64,000 bases of DNA from Streptomyces malachitofuscus (GTDB lineage: Bacteria > Actinomycetota > Actinomycetes > Streptomycetales > Streptomycetaceae): assembly GCF_014650055.1 (NCBI RefSeq), contig NZ_BMUF01000004.1, forward strand, positions 1 through 64,000, written 5' to 3'. A model generated the notes under the pieces. That model saw only the letters and a program-made list of their open reading frames with translations, searched no databases and was not told the origin of the DNA. This document shows positions 18,070-27,013 of this stretch, in pieces (positions within the stretch are counted from its first letter, which is position 1; each line of letters opens with the position of its first letter). The position numbers and the translations under genes are program-made.

Positions 18070-19557
18070 GTGGCACGCCGTGAGGACGGAGTCCGGCGCA
18101 CACCGGCGGCCGGGGAGCATCCGACGTGGGCGCAGGAACTGCTCGAACATCTGCGGCCGGCCGGGCGGGACGTCGGCAGGGTCGTCGACTGGCTGGCCGC
18201 GACCGCGCGCGCCGAGGTGTCCCTCCAGGACGCCGTCGGCACGCTCCTCGCCGGCACCCGGCTGCCGCTGGAGGAGTCCCTCGTCGCCGACCTCGGTTCC
18301 GGCCGCATCGCCTCCGCCGCCTGGGAGGGGGACGGACGCCACCAGCGCCTGGTCGGGATCGGCCACCCGTCGGGCACCTGTGTGCTGGCCGTCTCACGTG
18401 AGGCCGCCTTCGACCGGCCCACCTCCGACGTCGTCACCCACACCGCGCAGGTGATCGAACTCCTGCTGACCGCCCACGAGACCGCCGCTGCCGGGCACCG
18501 GCTCCGGCGGGCCACCGCCGATCTGCGGCTGGCGATCCTGCAACTGCTGATGGTCGAGGACACCGTCGCGGCCCGCCGCGTCGCGGCGGGGCTCTGGCCG
18601 GGCCTGCTGGACGCCGACACCGCGTGCGTGTACGTCGTCGAGTCCGCGCCCGACCGGCGCGAACGGCTGGTGGCGGAGTGCCTGGACACCACGCGGGAGG
18701 AGGCGCTGGTCGTGCGGTGCCCGGCGATGGACGGACACGTCATCGTCGTCAGCCCCCGCGAGACCACCGCCTCCGATCTGCGGTCGCTGGTCGGCAGGCA
18801 CCCGGGGACGTTCCTCGGCGGCAGCGTGTGGCAGAGCCTCGCCCGCACCGCCACCGCGTACGGCCAAGCCGTCAGCGCACTGGCGGTGGCCCGCTTCCGG
18901 GCGGACAAGACGGCCGTGTACGCCGAGCGCACCCACCCCGAGCGGCTGATGGAGCCCGCCGCCCTGCGCGGCTGGGCGGCCCGGGTGCTGCGTCCGCTGG
19001 ACGCGCTGGCCCACCACACCCGCGCCGAACTCCTCGCCACCACCCGCCTCGGCCTGGAGTTCACCGCCGTGAACACCGCCAAGATCCTCGGCGTCAGCCG
19101 CAACACGGTACGGGCCCGCATGGAGCGCGTCGAGACGATGCTCGGCGTGGACTTCGACGACGTCACCACCCGCGCCGTCGTGCATCTGGCCCTCCACACC
19201 CAGATCAACCTCCTGGACGGACAGACGGCCGCCGACCCGGGCGCGCGGGCCCCCGGCCTCGCGGGCCTGCTGGCCGGCGAGGCCGTGGGCGCCTGGGCGC
19301 AGGAACTGCTGGGGCGGCTGGACCGGGACCCCCGCAACGTGCGCCGCACCCTGCGCACCTGGATCGCCGCCGGGGGAAACGCCGAGCGGGCCGCGCAGGC
19401 CCTCGGCGTCCACGCACAGACCGTGCGCGAGCACGTGCGCAGCGCCGAACCGGTCCTCGAACGCCAGTTGCTGGCCACCGGCACCGATCTCTACGAGGTG
19501 GTGCTGGCCCATCTCGCGGTGGGCGATCTGGAGCAGCCGGTGCTCGCGGGGGAGTAA
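18070..19557 (+). CDS. PucR-type helix-turn-helix transcriptional regulator
   Basis: The product is 495 aa. I chose GTG 18070, which has GGGAGGACC upstream, over GTG 18049. An N-terminal sensory part (about 20-320, GAF-like, with ACVYVVESAPDRRERL) precedes a PucR-type HTH_30 (VNTAKILGVSRNTVRARMER, about 340-365). Unusually, a second helix-turn-helix of the same type follows near the C terminus (NAERAAQALGVHAQTVREHV, about 440-465). This tandem arrangement appears in a Streptomyces group of regulators. Targets are unknown. Confidence 0.85.
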   Translation: MARREDGVRRTPAAGEHPTWAQELLEHLRPAGRDVGRVVDWLAATARAEVSLQDAVGTLLAGTRLPLEESLVADLGSGRIASAAWEGDGRHQRLVGIGHPSGTCVLAVSREAAFDRPTSDVVTHTAQVIELLLTAHETAAAGHRLRRATADLRLAILQLLMVEDTVAARRVAAGLWPGLLDADTACVYVVESAPDRRERLVAECLDTTREEALVVRCPAMDGHVIVVSPRETTASDLRSLVGRHPGTFLGGSVWQSLARTATAYGQAVSALAVARFRADKTAVYAERTHPERLMEPAALRGWAARVLRPLDALAHHTRAELLATTRLGLEFTAVNTAKILGVSRNTVRARMERVETMLGVDFDDVTTRAVVHLALHTQINLLDGQTAADPGARAPGLAGLLAGEAVGAWAQELLGRLDRDPRNVRRTLRTWIAAGGNAERAAQALGVHAQTVREHVRSAEPVLERQLLATGTDLYEVVLAHLAVGDLEQPVLAGE

Positions 19558-19569
19558 ACCGGGCCTTTC

Positions 19570-19595
19570 GGACTCAGTTGTGCACGGCTGAGTCC
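19570..19595 (+). terminator. Terminator hairpin after the PucR gene
   Basis: GGACTCAG (19570-19577) and CTGAGTCC (19588-19595) form a perfect 8-bp stem with a 10-base loop, starting 12 bases after the stop. There is no T tract, as is common in Streptomyces. Confidence 0.6.
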
Positions 19596-19822
19596 TCCGC
19601 GGGCCGCAGCGGGCATCGGTGCGATACACAGGCCGTTCTCCGCGGCATAGATTTCGAGCCATGGCGGGGGCACGACCGGAACGGGGGACCGGTCGCGCTC
19701 CCGCCGCTTCGCTGTGTGCCGTCGCGGCGGGCGGGTACCCGACCGCCGCTGACAGGGCCCGCCCCCTCCGGCCGACGGAGACCGGGCGGGCGGTGGACGA
19801 GCACCGCGAAGAGGAGACCCGG

Positions 19823-20059
19823 ATGACCAGTGAGACGGAGACCGGCGGCGTCACCGGCACACAGGACAAGGACTACAACCTGATCTGGTACGTCGAGGCG
19901 TGCCTGAGCAACGCGCTGCGCCTCGAGAGCTACATCCAGGACGCCGAGCGCGCCAAGGACACCGAGGTCGCCGACCTGTTCCGCAAGGCCCAGGCGGACA
20001 GCCGCAAGGGCGCGGAACTGGGCAAGGGGCTGCTGCGCGCCCGCCTGAACGGCGGCTGA
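19823..20059 (+). CDS. Small conserved helical protein, 78 aa
   Basis: The ATG at 19823 has GAAGAGGAG just upstream; no upstream in-frame codon has a comparable site. The sequence from KDYNLIWYVEACLSNALRLE to the end is amphipathic helix (RKAQADSRKGAELGKGLLRA), with one Cys. I know similar short proteins in Streptomyces but no function. A strong hairpin follows, so it is monocistronic. Confidence 0.75.
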   Translation: MTSETETGGVTGTQDKDYNLIWYVEACLSNALRLESYIQDAERAKDTEVADLFRKAQADSRKGAELGKGLLRARLNGG

Positions 20060-20073
20060 CCACGCTGTTCCCC

Positions 20074-20110
20074 GGGCCCGGACACCGTGCGTGGCACGGT
20101 GTCCGGGCCC
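20074..20110 (+). terminator. Strong 17-bp terminator stem
   Basis: A perfect 17-bp inverted repeat (20074-20090 with 20094-20110) closes on a 3-base GTG loop, starting 15 bases after the stop of the 78-aa gene. It is a very stable intrinsic-type terminator without a T tract. Confidence 0.75.
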
Positions 20111-20220
20111 GCCCCCGTTCCGGACTCCTCGTGCTCCTTCGGCGGACGACGCGACGGCCCCGGCGGGCGGCCGCTACCCTACTGGTCGGTAACCGCTGGG
20201 ACTCCAGGAGGCGACGCCCC

Positions 20221-21033
20221 ATGCCGCAGTTCGCTGTCGACGGCGCGGAACTGACGTACGACGACGAGGGCCCGCGCGACGCCGGGAGCGCCCCCCTGGT
20301 GTTCATCCACGGGTGGACCGCAGACCGGCACCGCTGGGACCACCAGATGGCGCACTTCGCCGCGCACCGCCGGGTGATCCGCCTCGACCTGCGCGGCCAC
20401 GGCGAGAGCAGCGGCAGCGGGGTGCGCACCATCGAGGTCCTCGCCCGCGACGTCATCGCCCTCCTCGACCACCTCGGGGTCGACCGGTTCGTCCCCGTCG
20501 GCCACTCCATGGGCGGCATGACCGCCCAGATGCTCGCCCTCGCCCATCCCGCGCGGGTGGAACGGCTGGTACTGGTGAACTCCATCGGCCGGATGACGTA
20601 CAGCAGATACCGGGGACTCCTGATGGCGGCGTCCACCCGCGTGCCGTTCGGACTGTTCGTCGCCGCCAACATCCGGCGTGCCTTCGCTCCCGGCCACCCC
20701 CGCCAGGAGATCGAGGAGTACATCCGGGCCTCCGCGGCCACGCCCCGCGAGGTCGTGATGACCCTGTACGCCGCGATGCGTGCCTTCGACGTCCTCGACC
20801 GTGTCGGCGAGATCCGCGTGCCCACCCTGATGGTGCACGGCTACCACGACATCCAGCTGCCCGCGCACCAGATGCTGCGCATGGCCAAGGACTACCGGGA
20901 CGCCGAGATCCGTATCCTCGACGCGGGCCACGAACTCCCCGTGGAGAAGCCCGCGGAACTCACCGCCGCACTGGACCGCTTCCTCGCCCGCACCCCCGCC
21001 CCGCGGGAGTCCCCGAGTCGCCGCCCGCGGTGA
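20221..21033 (+). CDS. Alpha/beta hydrolase
   Basis: The product is 270 aa and starts MPQFAVDGAELTYDDEGPRD after CCAGGAGG. The fold and triad are visible: oxyanion loop FIHGWTADR, nucleophile Ser96 in GHSMGG, acid Asp210 in VHGYHD, and His237 in DAGHELPVEKP. Family members include esterases and peroxidase-like hydrolases; the substrate is not predictable. Catalase follows after 72 bases on the same strand, possibly in one transcription unit. Confidence 0.9.
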   Translation: MPQFAVDGAELTYDDEGPRDAGSAPLVFIHGWTADRHRWDHQMAHFAAHRRVIRLDLRGHGESSGSGVRTIEVLARDVIALLDHLGVDRFVPVGHSMGGMTAQMLALAHPARVERLVLVNSIGRMTYSRYRGLLMAASTRVPFGLFVAANIRRAFAPGHPRQEIEEYIRASAATPREVVMTLYAAMRAFDVLDRVGEIRVPTLMVHGYHDIQLPAHQMLRMAKDYRDAEIRILDAGHELPVEKPAELTAALDRFLARTPAPRESPSRRPR

Positions 21034-21105
21034 TGCGCGGCAGCATGACCACCGTACGCACGCGACCCGGGGGGACGACGAGCAGCGCAAGGAGCCGACA
21101 CGATC

Positions 21106-22764
21106 ATGACGGACGTTTCGAGCCGGGGCCCCGCTCCGGGTGACGACCGCAAGGTGCTCACCAACCGCCAGGGCCACCCGGTCTACGACAACCAGAACCA
21201 GCGCACCGTCGGCTCCCGGGGCCCGGCCACACTGGAGAACTACCAGTTCCTGGAGAAGATCAGCCACTTCGACCGGGAGCGCATCCCCGAACGGGTCGTG
21301 CACGCCCGCGGCGTCACCGCGTACGGCTACTTCGAGGCGTACGGCAAGTGGGGTGACGAGCCGGTCTCCCGCTACACCCGCGCCAAGCTCTTCCAGGAGG
21401 AGGGCAAGCGCACCGACCTCGCCGTCCGCTTCTCCACCGTCATCGGCGGCCGCGACTCCTCCGAGGCCGCCCGCGACCCCCGCGGCTTCGCGGTGAAGTT
21501 CTACACCGAGGACGGCAACTGGGACCTCGTCGGCAACAACCTGGGTGTCTTCTTCATCCGGGACGCCATCAAGTTCCCGGACGTCATCCACGCCCTCAAG
21601 CCCGACCCGGTCACCTTCGAGCAGCAGCCGCGCCGCATCTTCGACTTCATGTCCCAGACGCCCGAGTGCATGCACATGCTGGTCAACCTCTTCAGCCCGC
21701 GCGGGATCCCGGCGGACTACCGCCACATGCAGGGATTCGGCGTCAACACGTACAAGTGGGTCAACGCCGAGGGGGACACCAAACTGGTCAAGTACCACTG
21801 GATGCCCAAGCAGGGCGTGCGCAGCATGACCGAGGAGGACGCGGCCAACGTCCAGGCCGAAGGGCTCGGCCACGCCACGAAGGACCTCTACGAGGCGATC
21901 GGGCGCGGCGACCACCCGGAGTGGGAACTCCTCGTCCAGATGATGGACGACCACGACCACCCGGAACTGGACTTCGACCCGCTGGACGACACCAAGACCT
22001 GGCCCGAACAGGACTTCCCGCCCAAGCCGGTGGGCCGCATGGTGCTCAACCGGATGCCCGGCAACTTCTTCGCCGAGAACGAGCAGATCTCCTTCGGCAC
22101 CGGCGTCCTGGTCGACGGACTGGACTTCTCCGACGACAAGATGCTCGTCGGCCGGACCTTCTCCTACAGCGACACCCAACGGCACCGGGTCGGCCCCAAC
22201 TACCTTCAGCTGCCGGTGAACCGGGCCAAGCACGCGGACGTGCGCACCAACCAGCGCGACGGACAGATGACGTACTTCGTCGACGACGCCGGCGAGAACC
22301 CGAGCGTCAACTACGAGCCGTCGATCACCGGCGGTCTGCGCGAGGGCGAGTACCCGACGCACGACGAGCAGGGCCCGGAGATCCGCGGCCGGCTCACCCG
22401 CGCACGCATCGAACGCACCAACGACTACCTGCAGGCCGGCCAGCGCTATCTGCTCCTGGAGGACTGGGAGCGCGACGACCTGGTGAAGAACTTCACCGAC
22501 CTGATCTCCCAGTGCGACCGCGCCGTCCAGGAGCGCATGGTGTGGCACTTCCTGCTGGTCGAGAACGACCTCGGCCGCAGGGTCGGCGAGGGCCTCGGGA
22601 TCATGCCGGAGGACGTCGCCCACCTGGAACCCCTCGCCGGCCAGGACCTCACCGACGAGGACCGCAAGCGGCTCGCCAGCCTCGGCGACAACCCGCCGCG
22701 CGACGTGGAGGGGCTCACCATGACCCACTGCGTCCCCGACACGCGGCACGTGGTGACCCGCTGA
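21106..22764 (+). CDS. Monofunctional heme catalase
   Basis: The product is 552 aa, in the range of catalases with a C-terminal extension. Active-site His66 is in [14 protein letters not shown], the distal Asn145 in [13 protein letters not shown], and the heme-ligating Tyr354 in [14 protein letters not shown]. It dismutates hydrogen peroxide in the cytoplasm. A ribosome site AAGGAG precedes the ATG. It ends 4 bases from the convergent kinase gene, with no room for a terminator between them. Confidence 0.95.
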   Translation: MTDVSSRGPAPGDDRKVLTNRQGHPVYDNQNQRTVGSRGPATLENYQFLEKISHFDRERIPERVVHARGVTAYGYFEAYGKWGDEPVSRYTRAKLFQEEGKRTDLAVRFSTVIGGRDSSEAARDPRGFAVKFYTEDGNWDLVGNNLGVFFIRDAIKFPDVIHALKPDPVTFEQQPRRIFDFMSQTPECMHMLVNLFSPRGIPADYRHMQGFGVNTYKWVNAEGDTKLVKYHWMPKQGVRSMTEEDAANVQAEGLGHATKDLYEAIGRGDHPEWELLVQMMDDHDHPELDFDPLDDTKTWPEQDFPPKPVGRMVLNRMPGNFFAENEQISFGTGVLVDGLDFSDDKMLVGRTFSYSDTQRHRVGPNYLQLPVNRAKHADVRTNQRDGQMTYFVDDAGENPSVNYEPSITGGLREGEYPTHDEQGPEIRGRLTRARIERTNDYLQAGQRYLLLEDWERDDLVKNFTDLISQCDRAVQERMVWHFLLVENDLGRRVGEGLGIMPEDVAHLEPLAGQDLTDEDRKRLASLGDNPPRDVEGLTMTHCVPDTRHVVTR

Positions 22765-22768
22765 CCGG

Positions 22769-23653
22769 TCACCCGGCGGCGGCCGCCCGCGCCGCCGCGA
22801 GCGCCTGCTCGGCGTAACCGCGGCCGAACAGCACGGCGTGCACCAGCAGCGGGAACAGTTGGTGCACGCCGACGCGCGCCTCCCACCCGTCGGCGAGCGG
22901 AGCCGTCTCCCGGTAGCCGTCCAGCACCGCCCGCAGCTGAGGACAGCCGAAGAGGGCGAGCATCGCCAGGTCGGTCTCCCGGTGCCCGCCGTGCGCCGCC
23001 GGATCGATCAGCCGGACATCGCCGTCCGCGCCCCACAGCACATTGCCGTTCCACAGGTCGCCGTGGAGCCGCGCGGGCGGCTCGGCGGGTCCGGACAGCT
23101 CCGGCAGCCGCTCACAGACCCGCTCGACGACGCCCGCCTCGTCCGGGCGGACGGTGCCGTCGTCGACCGCGCGCCGCAGATACGGCAGGACCCGGTGCTC
23201 GGCGTACCAGGCGGGCCAGTCCCCGCCGGTGACGTTGCGCATCGGGGCGAGCCCGATGTACGCCTCCGCCGGACCGCCCGGCGGGGGCGCCCCGAACGCC
23301 GGCGCCCCGGCCGCGTGCAGCCCCGCCAGATCCCGGCCGAACCGCACGGCCGCCTCCCGCGTGGGCCGGCCCCGCGTCACCCGGTCGACGACCAGCCACC
23401 GCCCGTCGTGACCGTGCACCTCCGGCACCCGCACCGTCCCGGCCCCGGCGAGCCAGCGCAGCCCCGCCGCCTCGGCGCGGGCGGCCTCCGCGCCCTCCGT
23501 CCGTTTGACGACCACGACCCCGCCGCCGTCCAGGACCGCCTCGGCGAGCGAGCCGGACACCGGGCGCACACCGCTGACCGTCCGCCCGGTGAGCCGGGCC
23601 GCCACGGCCTCCGGCCCGTCACCGTGGGCGGCCGGTCCGGGAGGGAAGGTCAT
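22769..23653 (-). CDS. Fructosamine kinase family protein
   Basis: The product is 294 aa from ATG 23653 (GAGAGGAG upstream). It has a protein-kinase-like fold: VVVVKR supplies the ATP-binding Lys, the catalytic loop is LHGDLWNGNVLWG, and the metal Asp is in RLIDPAAHGGHRETDLAML. This matches the fructosamine/ketosamine-3-kinase family, which phosphorylates glycation adducts so that they decay. In bacteria the role may be deglycation or small-molecule phosphorylation. Confidence 0.9.
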   Translation of the reverse strand: MTFPPGPAAHGDGPEAVAARLTGRTVSGVRPVSGSLAEAVLDGGGVVVVKRTEGAEAARAEAAGLRWLAGAGTVRVPEVHGHDGRWLVVDRVTRGRPTREAAVRFGRDLAGLHAAGAPAFGAPPPGGPAEAYIGLAPMRNVTGGDWPAWYAEHRVLPYLRRAVDDGTVRPDEAGVVERVCERLPELSGPAEPPARLHGDLWNGNVLWGADGDVRLIDPAAHGGHRETDLAMLALFGCPQLRAVLDGYRETAPLADGWEARVGVHQLFPLLVHAVLFGRGYAEQALAAARAAAAG

Positions 23654-23792
23654 GCGCGAGCTCCTCTCGTGCGCGGGCCCGCCCAGAGTACGAGCCCTCC
23701 CCGGCCGCACCCGCCGCCGAACGCTCACGCAGGACGGTGAAATCCGGGCCCCGGCCGATCGAACGGAGCCGCGCCGGGGGAGCACTGGGATC

Positions 23793-24116
23793 ATGACGAG
23801 TTCATCGTTCCAGCGCACCCTCACCCTGCCCGCCGCACTCTGCGAACAGGCCGCACAGCACCTGGAGCAGGCCGCCCGGCGGACGGTCGACGGAGCCGGA
23901 ATCCCGCTGAAGGCGTTCCGCGCGGCCGCCGACAGCGACTACACCCTCCCGGTCTCCGTGGTCGAACAGGCAGCGGGCTGTCTGCTGGTCCTGGCCACGG
24001 AGACCGCGCAGACCGTACGTCCCTCGGTCCTGCGCACCACCATCGGTGTCGCCCTGTGCCTGCGCGACGCCGTCGAGGCGGTCCACCAGCCCGCGCTCAC
24101 CACCCGGTTCTGGTGA
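23793..24116 (+). CDS. Uncharacterised 107-aa protein
   Basis: The ATG at 23793 (MTSSSFQRTLTLPAALCEQA) follows GGGGAGCACTGG. It is largely helical, with Ala-rich amphipathic helices and two Cys near the middle and end (GCLLVLATE, ALCLRDAVEAVHQ). There is no signal peptide or known motif. It sits upstream of the DoxX and hemerythrin genes on the same strand, with gaps of 72 and 90 bases. Confidence 0.6.
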   Translation: MTSSSFQRTLTLPAALCEQAAQHLEQAARRTVDGAGIPLKAFRAAADSDYTLPVSVVEQAAGCLLVLATETAQTVRPSVLRTTIGVALCLRDAVEAVHQPALTTRFW

Positions 24117-24188
24117 CGGCGTGCCGCATGCCCCCGCCCCCGGCGGGAACCCGGCGCATCCTCACCACCGACATCCCAGGAGTAGGCC

Positions 24189-24722
24189 ATGAGTCTGTTG
24201 CGTGTCCTCGGCCGGCCGATGCTGGCGTCGATGTTCGTCGCGGGAGGAATCGACTCCGTCCGCAACCCCCAGAACGTCGCAGAGATCGCGGAGCCCGTCG
24301 TCCGGCCGGTCACCGATCGCGTCCCCGTGCTGCCGGACAGCACCGAGGACTGCGTACGCCTCAGCGGCGCCGTCCAGGTCGTGGGCGGGCTGCTGCTGGC
24401 CACCGGACGCATGTCGCGCCCGGCCGCGCTCGCGATCGCCGTCACGCTGGTGCCCACGACCCTGGCCGCACACCGCTTCTGGGAGGAGGAGGACCCCGAC
24501 CGGAAGGCCCAGCAGCGCATCCACTTCCTCAAGAACCTCTCCATGCTCGGCGGTCTGCTGATCGCCGCCGACGACACCGGTGCCCGCCCGTCGCTGCTGT
24601 GGCGCAGCCGGCACGCCGCCCACGACCTGCGGCGCGACGCCCACCTCGTACGCCACTCCGTCCGGGCCGGCGCCGGGCCCGCCGCCCTGGCCGGCCGCGT
24701 GCGGTCCAAGCTCTCCTGCTGA
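24189..24722 (+). CDS. DoxX family membrane protein
   Basis: The product is 177 aa from ATG 24189 (AGGAGTAGGCC upstream). The DoxX core is recognised from MLASMFVAGGIDSVRNP at the start and RLSGAVQVVGGLLLATGR; about four membrane segments follow. Mycobacterial DoxX works with superoxide dismutase and a sulfurtransferase to link thiol and peroxide defence. Here catalase is 1.4 kb upstream and a hemerythrin is next, a similar stress setting. Confidence 0.88.
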   Translation: MSLLRVLGRPMLASMFVAGGIDSVRNPQNVAEIAEPVVRPVTDRVPVLPDSTEDCVRLSGAVQVVGGLLLATGRMSRPAALAIAVTLVPTTLAAHRFWEEEDPDRKAQQRIHFLKNLSMLGGLLIAADDTGARPSLLWRSRHAAHDLRRDAHLVRHSVRAGAGPAALAGRVRSKLSC

Positions 24723-24812
24723 CACCCCGGCCGCGTTAGCAGTCGGGCGGTGCGGGGACCCGGGGGCGGAGTGGACCCGGCCGGGTGCCACCACGAACCG
24801 GAGGAGAAGGAC

Positions 24813-25376
24813 ATGGGACACGGAGGCAACGTCATCGACGAACTGGTGACCGACCACCGGGAAGTCGAGGAACTCTTCGGCAAGATCGAGGAACTGCCGC
24901 CCGGCCACAAGGACCGCAAGGTGTACGCAGACCAGGCCACCATCGAACTGGTCCGCCACTCGGTGGCAGAGGAGGCCTACCTCTACCCGGCCGTGCGGGA
25001 GCACGTGCCGAACGGGGACGCGCTGGCCGACCAGGAGCTCGAGGACCACGCCACGGCCGAGCGGACCATGAAGGACCTGGAGCGCTGTGACGCCGGGGAC
25101 CCCGAGTTCGACCGGCTCATCGGCATGCTGATGAGCGAGATCCGCGAGCACGTCGCGGACGAGGAGCAGAACCTCTTCCCGCAGCTGCGCGCCGCCTGCT
25201 CCCCGGAGAAGCTCGACGAGCTCGGCGACAAGGTCCGGCAGGCGAAGAAGACGGCCCCGACCCGGCCGCACCCGGCCGCTCCGGACAAGCCCCCGGCGAA
25301 CAAGCTGCTGGCACCGGGGGCGGGCATGGTCGACCGGCTCCGCGACGCGTTGAGCGGGCGCGGCAAGCTCGGCTGA
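24813..25376 (+). CDS. Hemerythrin-like HHE domain protein
   Basis: The product is 187 aa. ATG 24813 has GGAGGAGAAGG upstream. The four-helix HHE bundle (about 8-135) shows the di-iron ligands: His in VTDHREVEELF, His in LVRHSVAEEAYLYP, His in LEDHATAERTM, and IREHVADEEQNLFP. A Pro/Lys-rich linker and a short C-terminal helix follow. It probably binds O2, NO or iron in the cytoplasm. A strong terminator follows. Confidence 0.9.
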   Translation: MGHGGNVIDELVTDHREVEELFGKIEELPPGHKDRKVYADQATIELVRHSVAEEAYLYPAVREHVPNGDALADQELEDHATAERTMKDLERCDAGDPEFDRLIGMLMSEIREHVADEEQNLFPQLRAACSPEKLDELGDKVRQAKKTAPTRPHPAAPDKPPANKLLAPGAGMVDRLRDALSGRGKLG

Positions 25377-25386
25377 AAACCGCAGG

Positions 25387-25418
25387 TGAGGGCCCGTCGC
25401 GGCAGCGACGGGCCCTCA
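25387..25418 (+). terminator. Terminator after the hemerythrin gene
   Basis: A perfect 14-bp stem (25387-25400 with 25405-25418) closes on a GGCA loop, 10 bases after the stop codon. Confidence 0.75.
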
Positions 25419-25656
25419 GGCGTGCCCGCTCCTTGTGAGCAACCGCACTCACCCGCCCAACTCCCCGCGACCACCGCACATTTGACACGCGCAGCCCGGT
25501 GATCCACCGGCCTCGCGGAACCGACTCGGCGTTCCCTTCTGCCACGATGGTCCGCGCCCAGTCCCGGTGACGGGAGCCGCCGTGCAGCGCAGCCGGCGTT
25601 CCGCTTCCCGCGCCTCCCTCCGCCGGGCCCTCCGGCTCGTCTCCGAGTAGCGCACT

Positions 25657-26964
25657 GTGTCTTCCTCACTCACCCCTGCCCAGCCCGAGTCACGCTCCCC
25701 CTGGCGCTCCCTGCGGCACCGCAGCATGCGCTGGTGGTCCGTCGCGAACTTCGTGTCCAACGCCGGTACCTGGATGCAGCTCACGGTGCAGAACCTGCTG
25801 GTCCTGCAGATCACCGGGTCCGCCGCCGCCACGGGTCTGTCCATGTCCGTGCAGGCCGCCCCGGCCCTGCTCATGAGCGTCCTCGGCGGCGCGGCGGTCG
25901 ACCGCTGGCCGCGGAAGCTGACGGCCGCCGTCAGCCAGGCCCTGCTGTCGGCGATCGCGTTCACCACGGCCGTCCTGGTGGCTCTGGACCGGCTGGACAT
26001 GACCTCCCTGATGGTGCTGGCCGCCGTCACCGGGGTCGTCGCCACCGTCGACAACCCGGCCTGCGCCCTGCTCGGCAACGATCTCGTCCCCGCGGAGGAC
26101 GTGCCCTCCGCCATCGGAGTGGGCGCCCTGGTCTTCAACGCGGGCCGGCTCGCGGGCGCCGCGCTCGCGGGCGTGACGGTCGGATTCCTCGGCACCGCCG
26201 CCGCCTACTTCGCCAACGGGTTCTCCTTCCTCTTCGTGACCGCGGTCATCCCCTTCCTGCGCCCGGCGGCGGGGGCGGTCCGGCACGTCGTGGAGAAGAC
26301 CGGGCGCCCGCGAGCCGCCATGACCGTCCGCGAGGGGCTCGCCTTCTTCGCCCGCCGGCCCCGTCTGCTGGCGCTCGCCGGGGTCACCGGGGTCAGCGCC
26401 GTCTTCGGCCGCAACTACGGGCTCACCCTCGCCGTCCTGGTCACCGGACCGCTGGCGGGCGGCGCGGGTGCGTTCGGCACGGTGTCCACCGTGCTCGCCG
26501 TCGGCGGAATCCTCGGCGCGGTGCTCGGGGCGCGGCTGCGCAGGCCGTCCGTGCGGCTGGTCGGCACCCTCGCGGCGACGGGCGCGCTCCTCCAGGTCGT
26601 GGCGGGGATGTCACCGTCGCTGGCCGTGCTGCTGGTGCTGGTCCTGCCCATGGCCGTCGTGGAGTCCGTCTCCGACACCGCAGGGACGGCCGTCCTCCAG
26701 ACCGACCCGCCCGCCCATCTGCGCGGACGCGTCCTCGGCGTCTGGGGCAGCATCGGCACCGTGTGGGGACTGGGCGGCCCGCCCGCCCTCGGCCTCCTCA
26801 TGGAACTGGCCGGCCCGCGCGGCGCCCTGATCACCGGGGGCCTGATCATCGCCGGCTCGATCGCGGCGGGCCATCTCCTCCACACCCGCCGCGCCCCCAC
26901 CCCCGTCACCCTCCCCGCGAAGACTCCCCTCCACCCGGCCCCGGCCCTGGAAACAGCAGCCTGA
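25657..26964 (+). CDS. MFS transporter
   Basis: The product is 435 aa, starting at GTG 25657 with no clear ribosome site. It has twelve predicted hydrophobic segments and begins MRWWSVANFVSNAGTWMQLT, typical of the DHA3-type (enterobactin exporter-like) MFS group with the loop VDRWPRKL after TM2. A central basic loop (about 205-230) separates the halves. It likely exports a small molecule. It converges on the saccharide operon, but direction and gap argue against co-regulation. Confidence 0.88.
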   Translation: MSSSLTPAQPESRSPWRSLRHRSMRWWSVANFVSNAGTWMQLTVQNLLVLQITGSAAATGLSMSVQAAPALLMSVLGGAAVDRWPRKLTAAVSQALLSAIAFTTAVLVALDRLDMTSLMVLAAVTGVVATVDNPACALLGNDLVPAEDVPSAIGVGALVFNAGRLAGAALAGVTVGFLGTAAAYFANGFSFLFVTAVIPFLRPAAGAVRHVVEKTGRPRAAMTVREGLAFFARRPRLLALAGVTGVSAVFGRNYGLTLAVLVTGPLAGGAGAFGTVSTVLAVGGILGAVLGARLRRPSVRLVGTLAATGALLQVVAGMSPSLAVLLVLVLPMAVVESVSDTAGTAVLQTDPPAHLRGRVLGVWGSIGTVWGLGGPPALGLLMELAGPRGALITGGLIIAGSIAAGHLLHTRRAPTPVTLPAKTPLHPAPALETAA

Positions 26965-27013
26965 CCACCCACCCGTCCAGCCTGTCCGGGGGAACCCGAG
27001 CAGCCACCCCGGT

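Noticed and set aside
20170..20195. TetR-like operator before the alpha/beta hydrolase
   Set aside because: The ACTGGTCGGT core matches its own complement at only about six of ten positions, too weak to call.
20179..22749. 856-codon minus frame across hydrolase and catalase
   Set aside because: Shadow of two genes with complete active sites.
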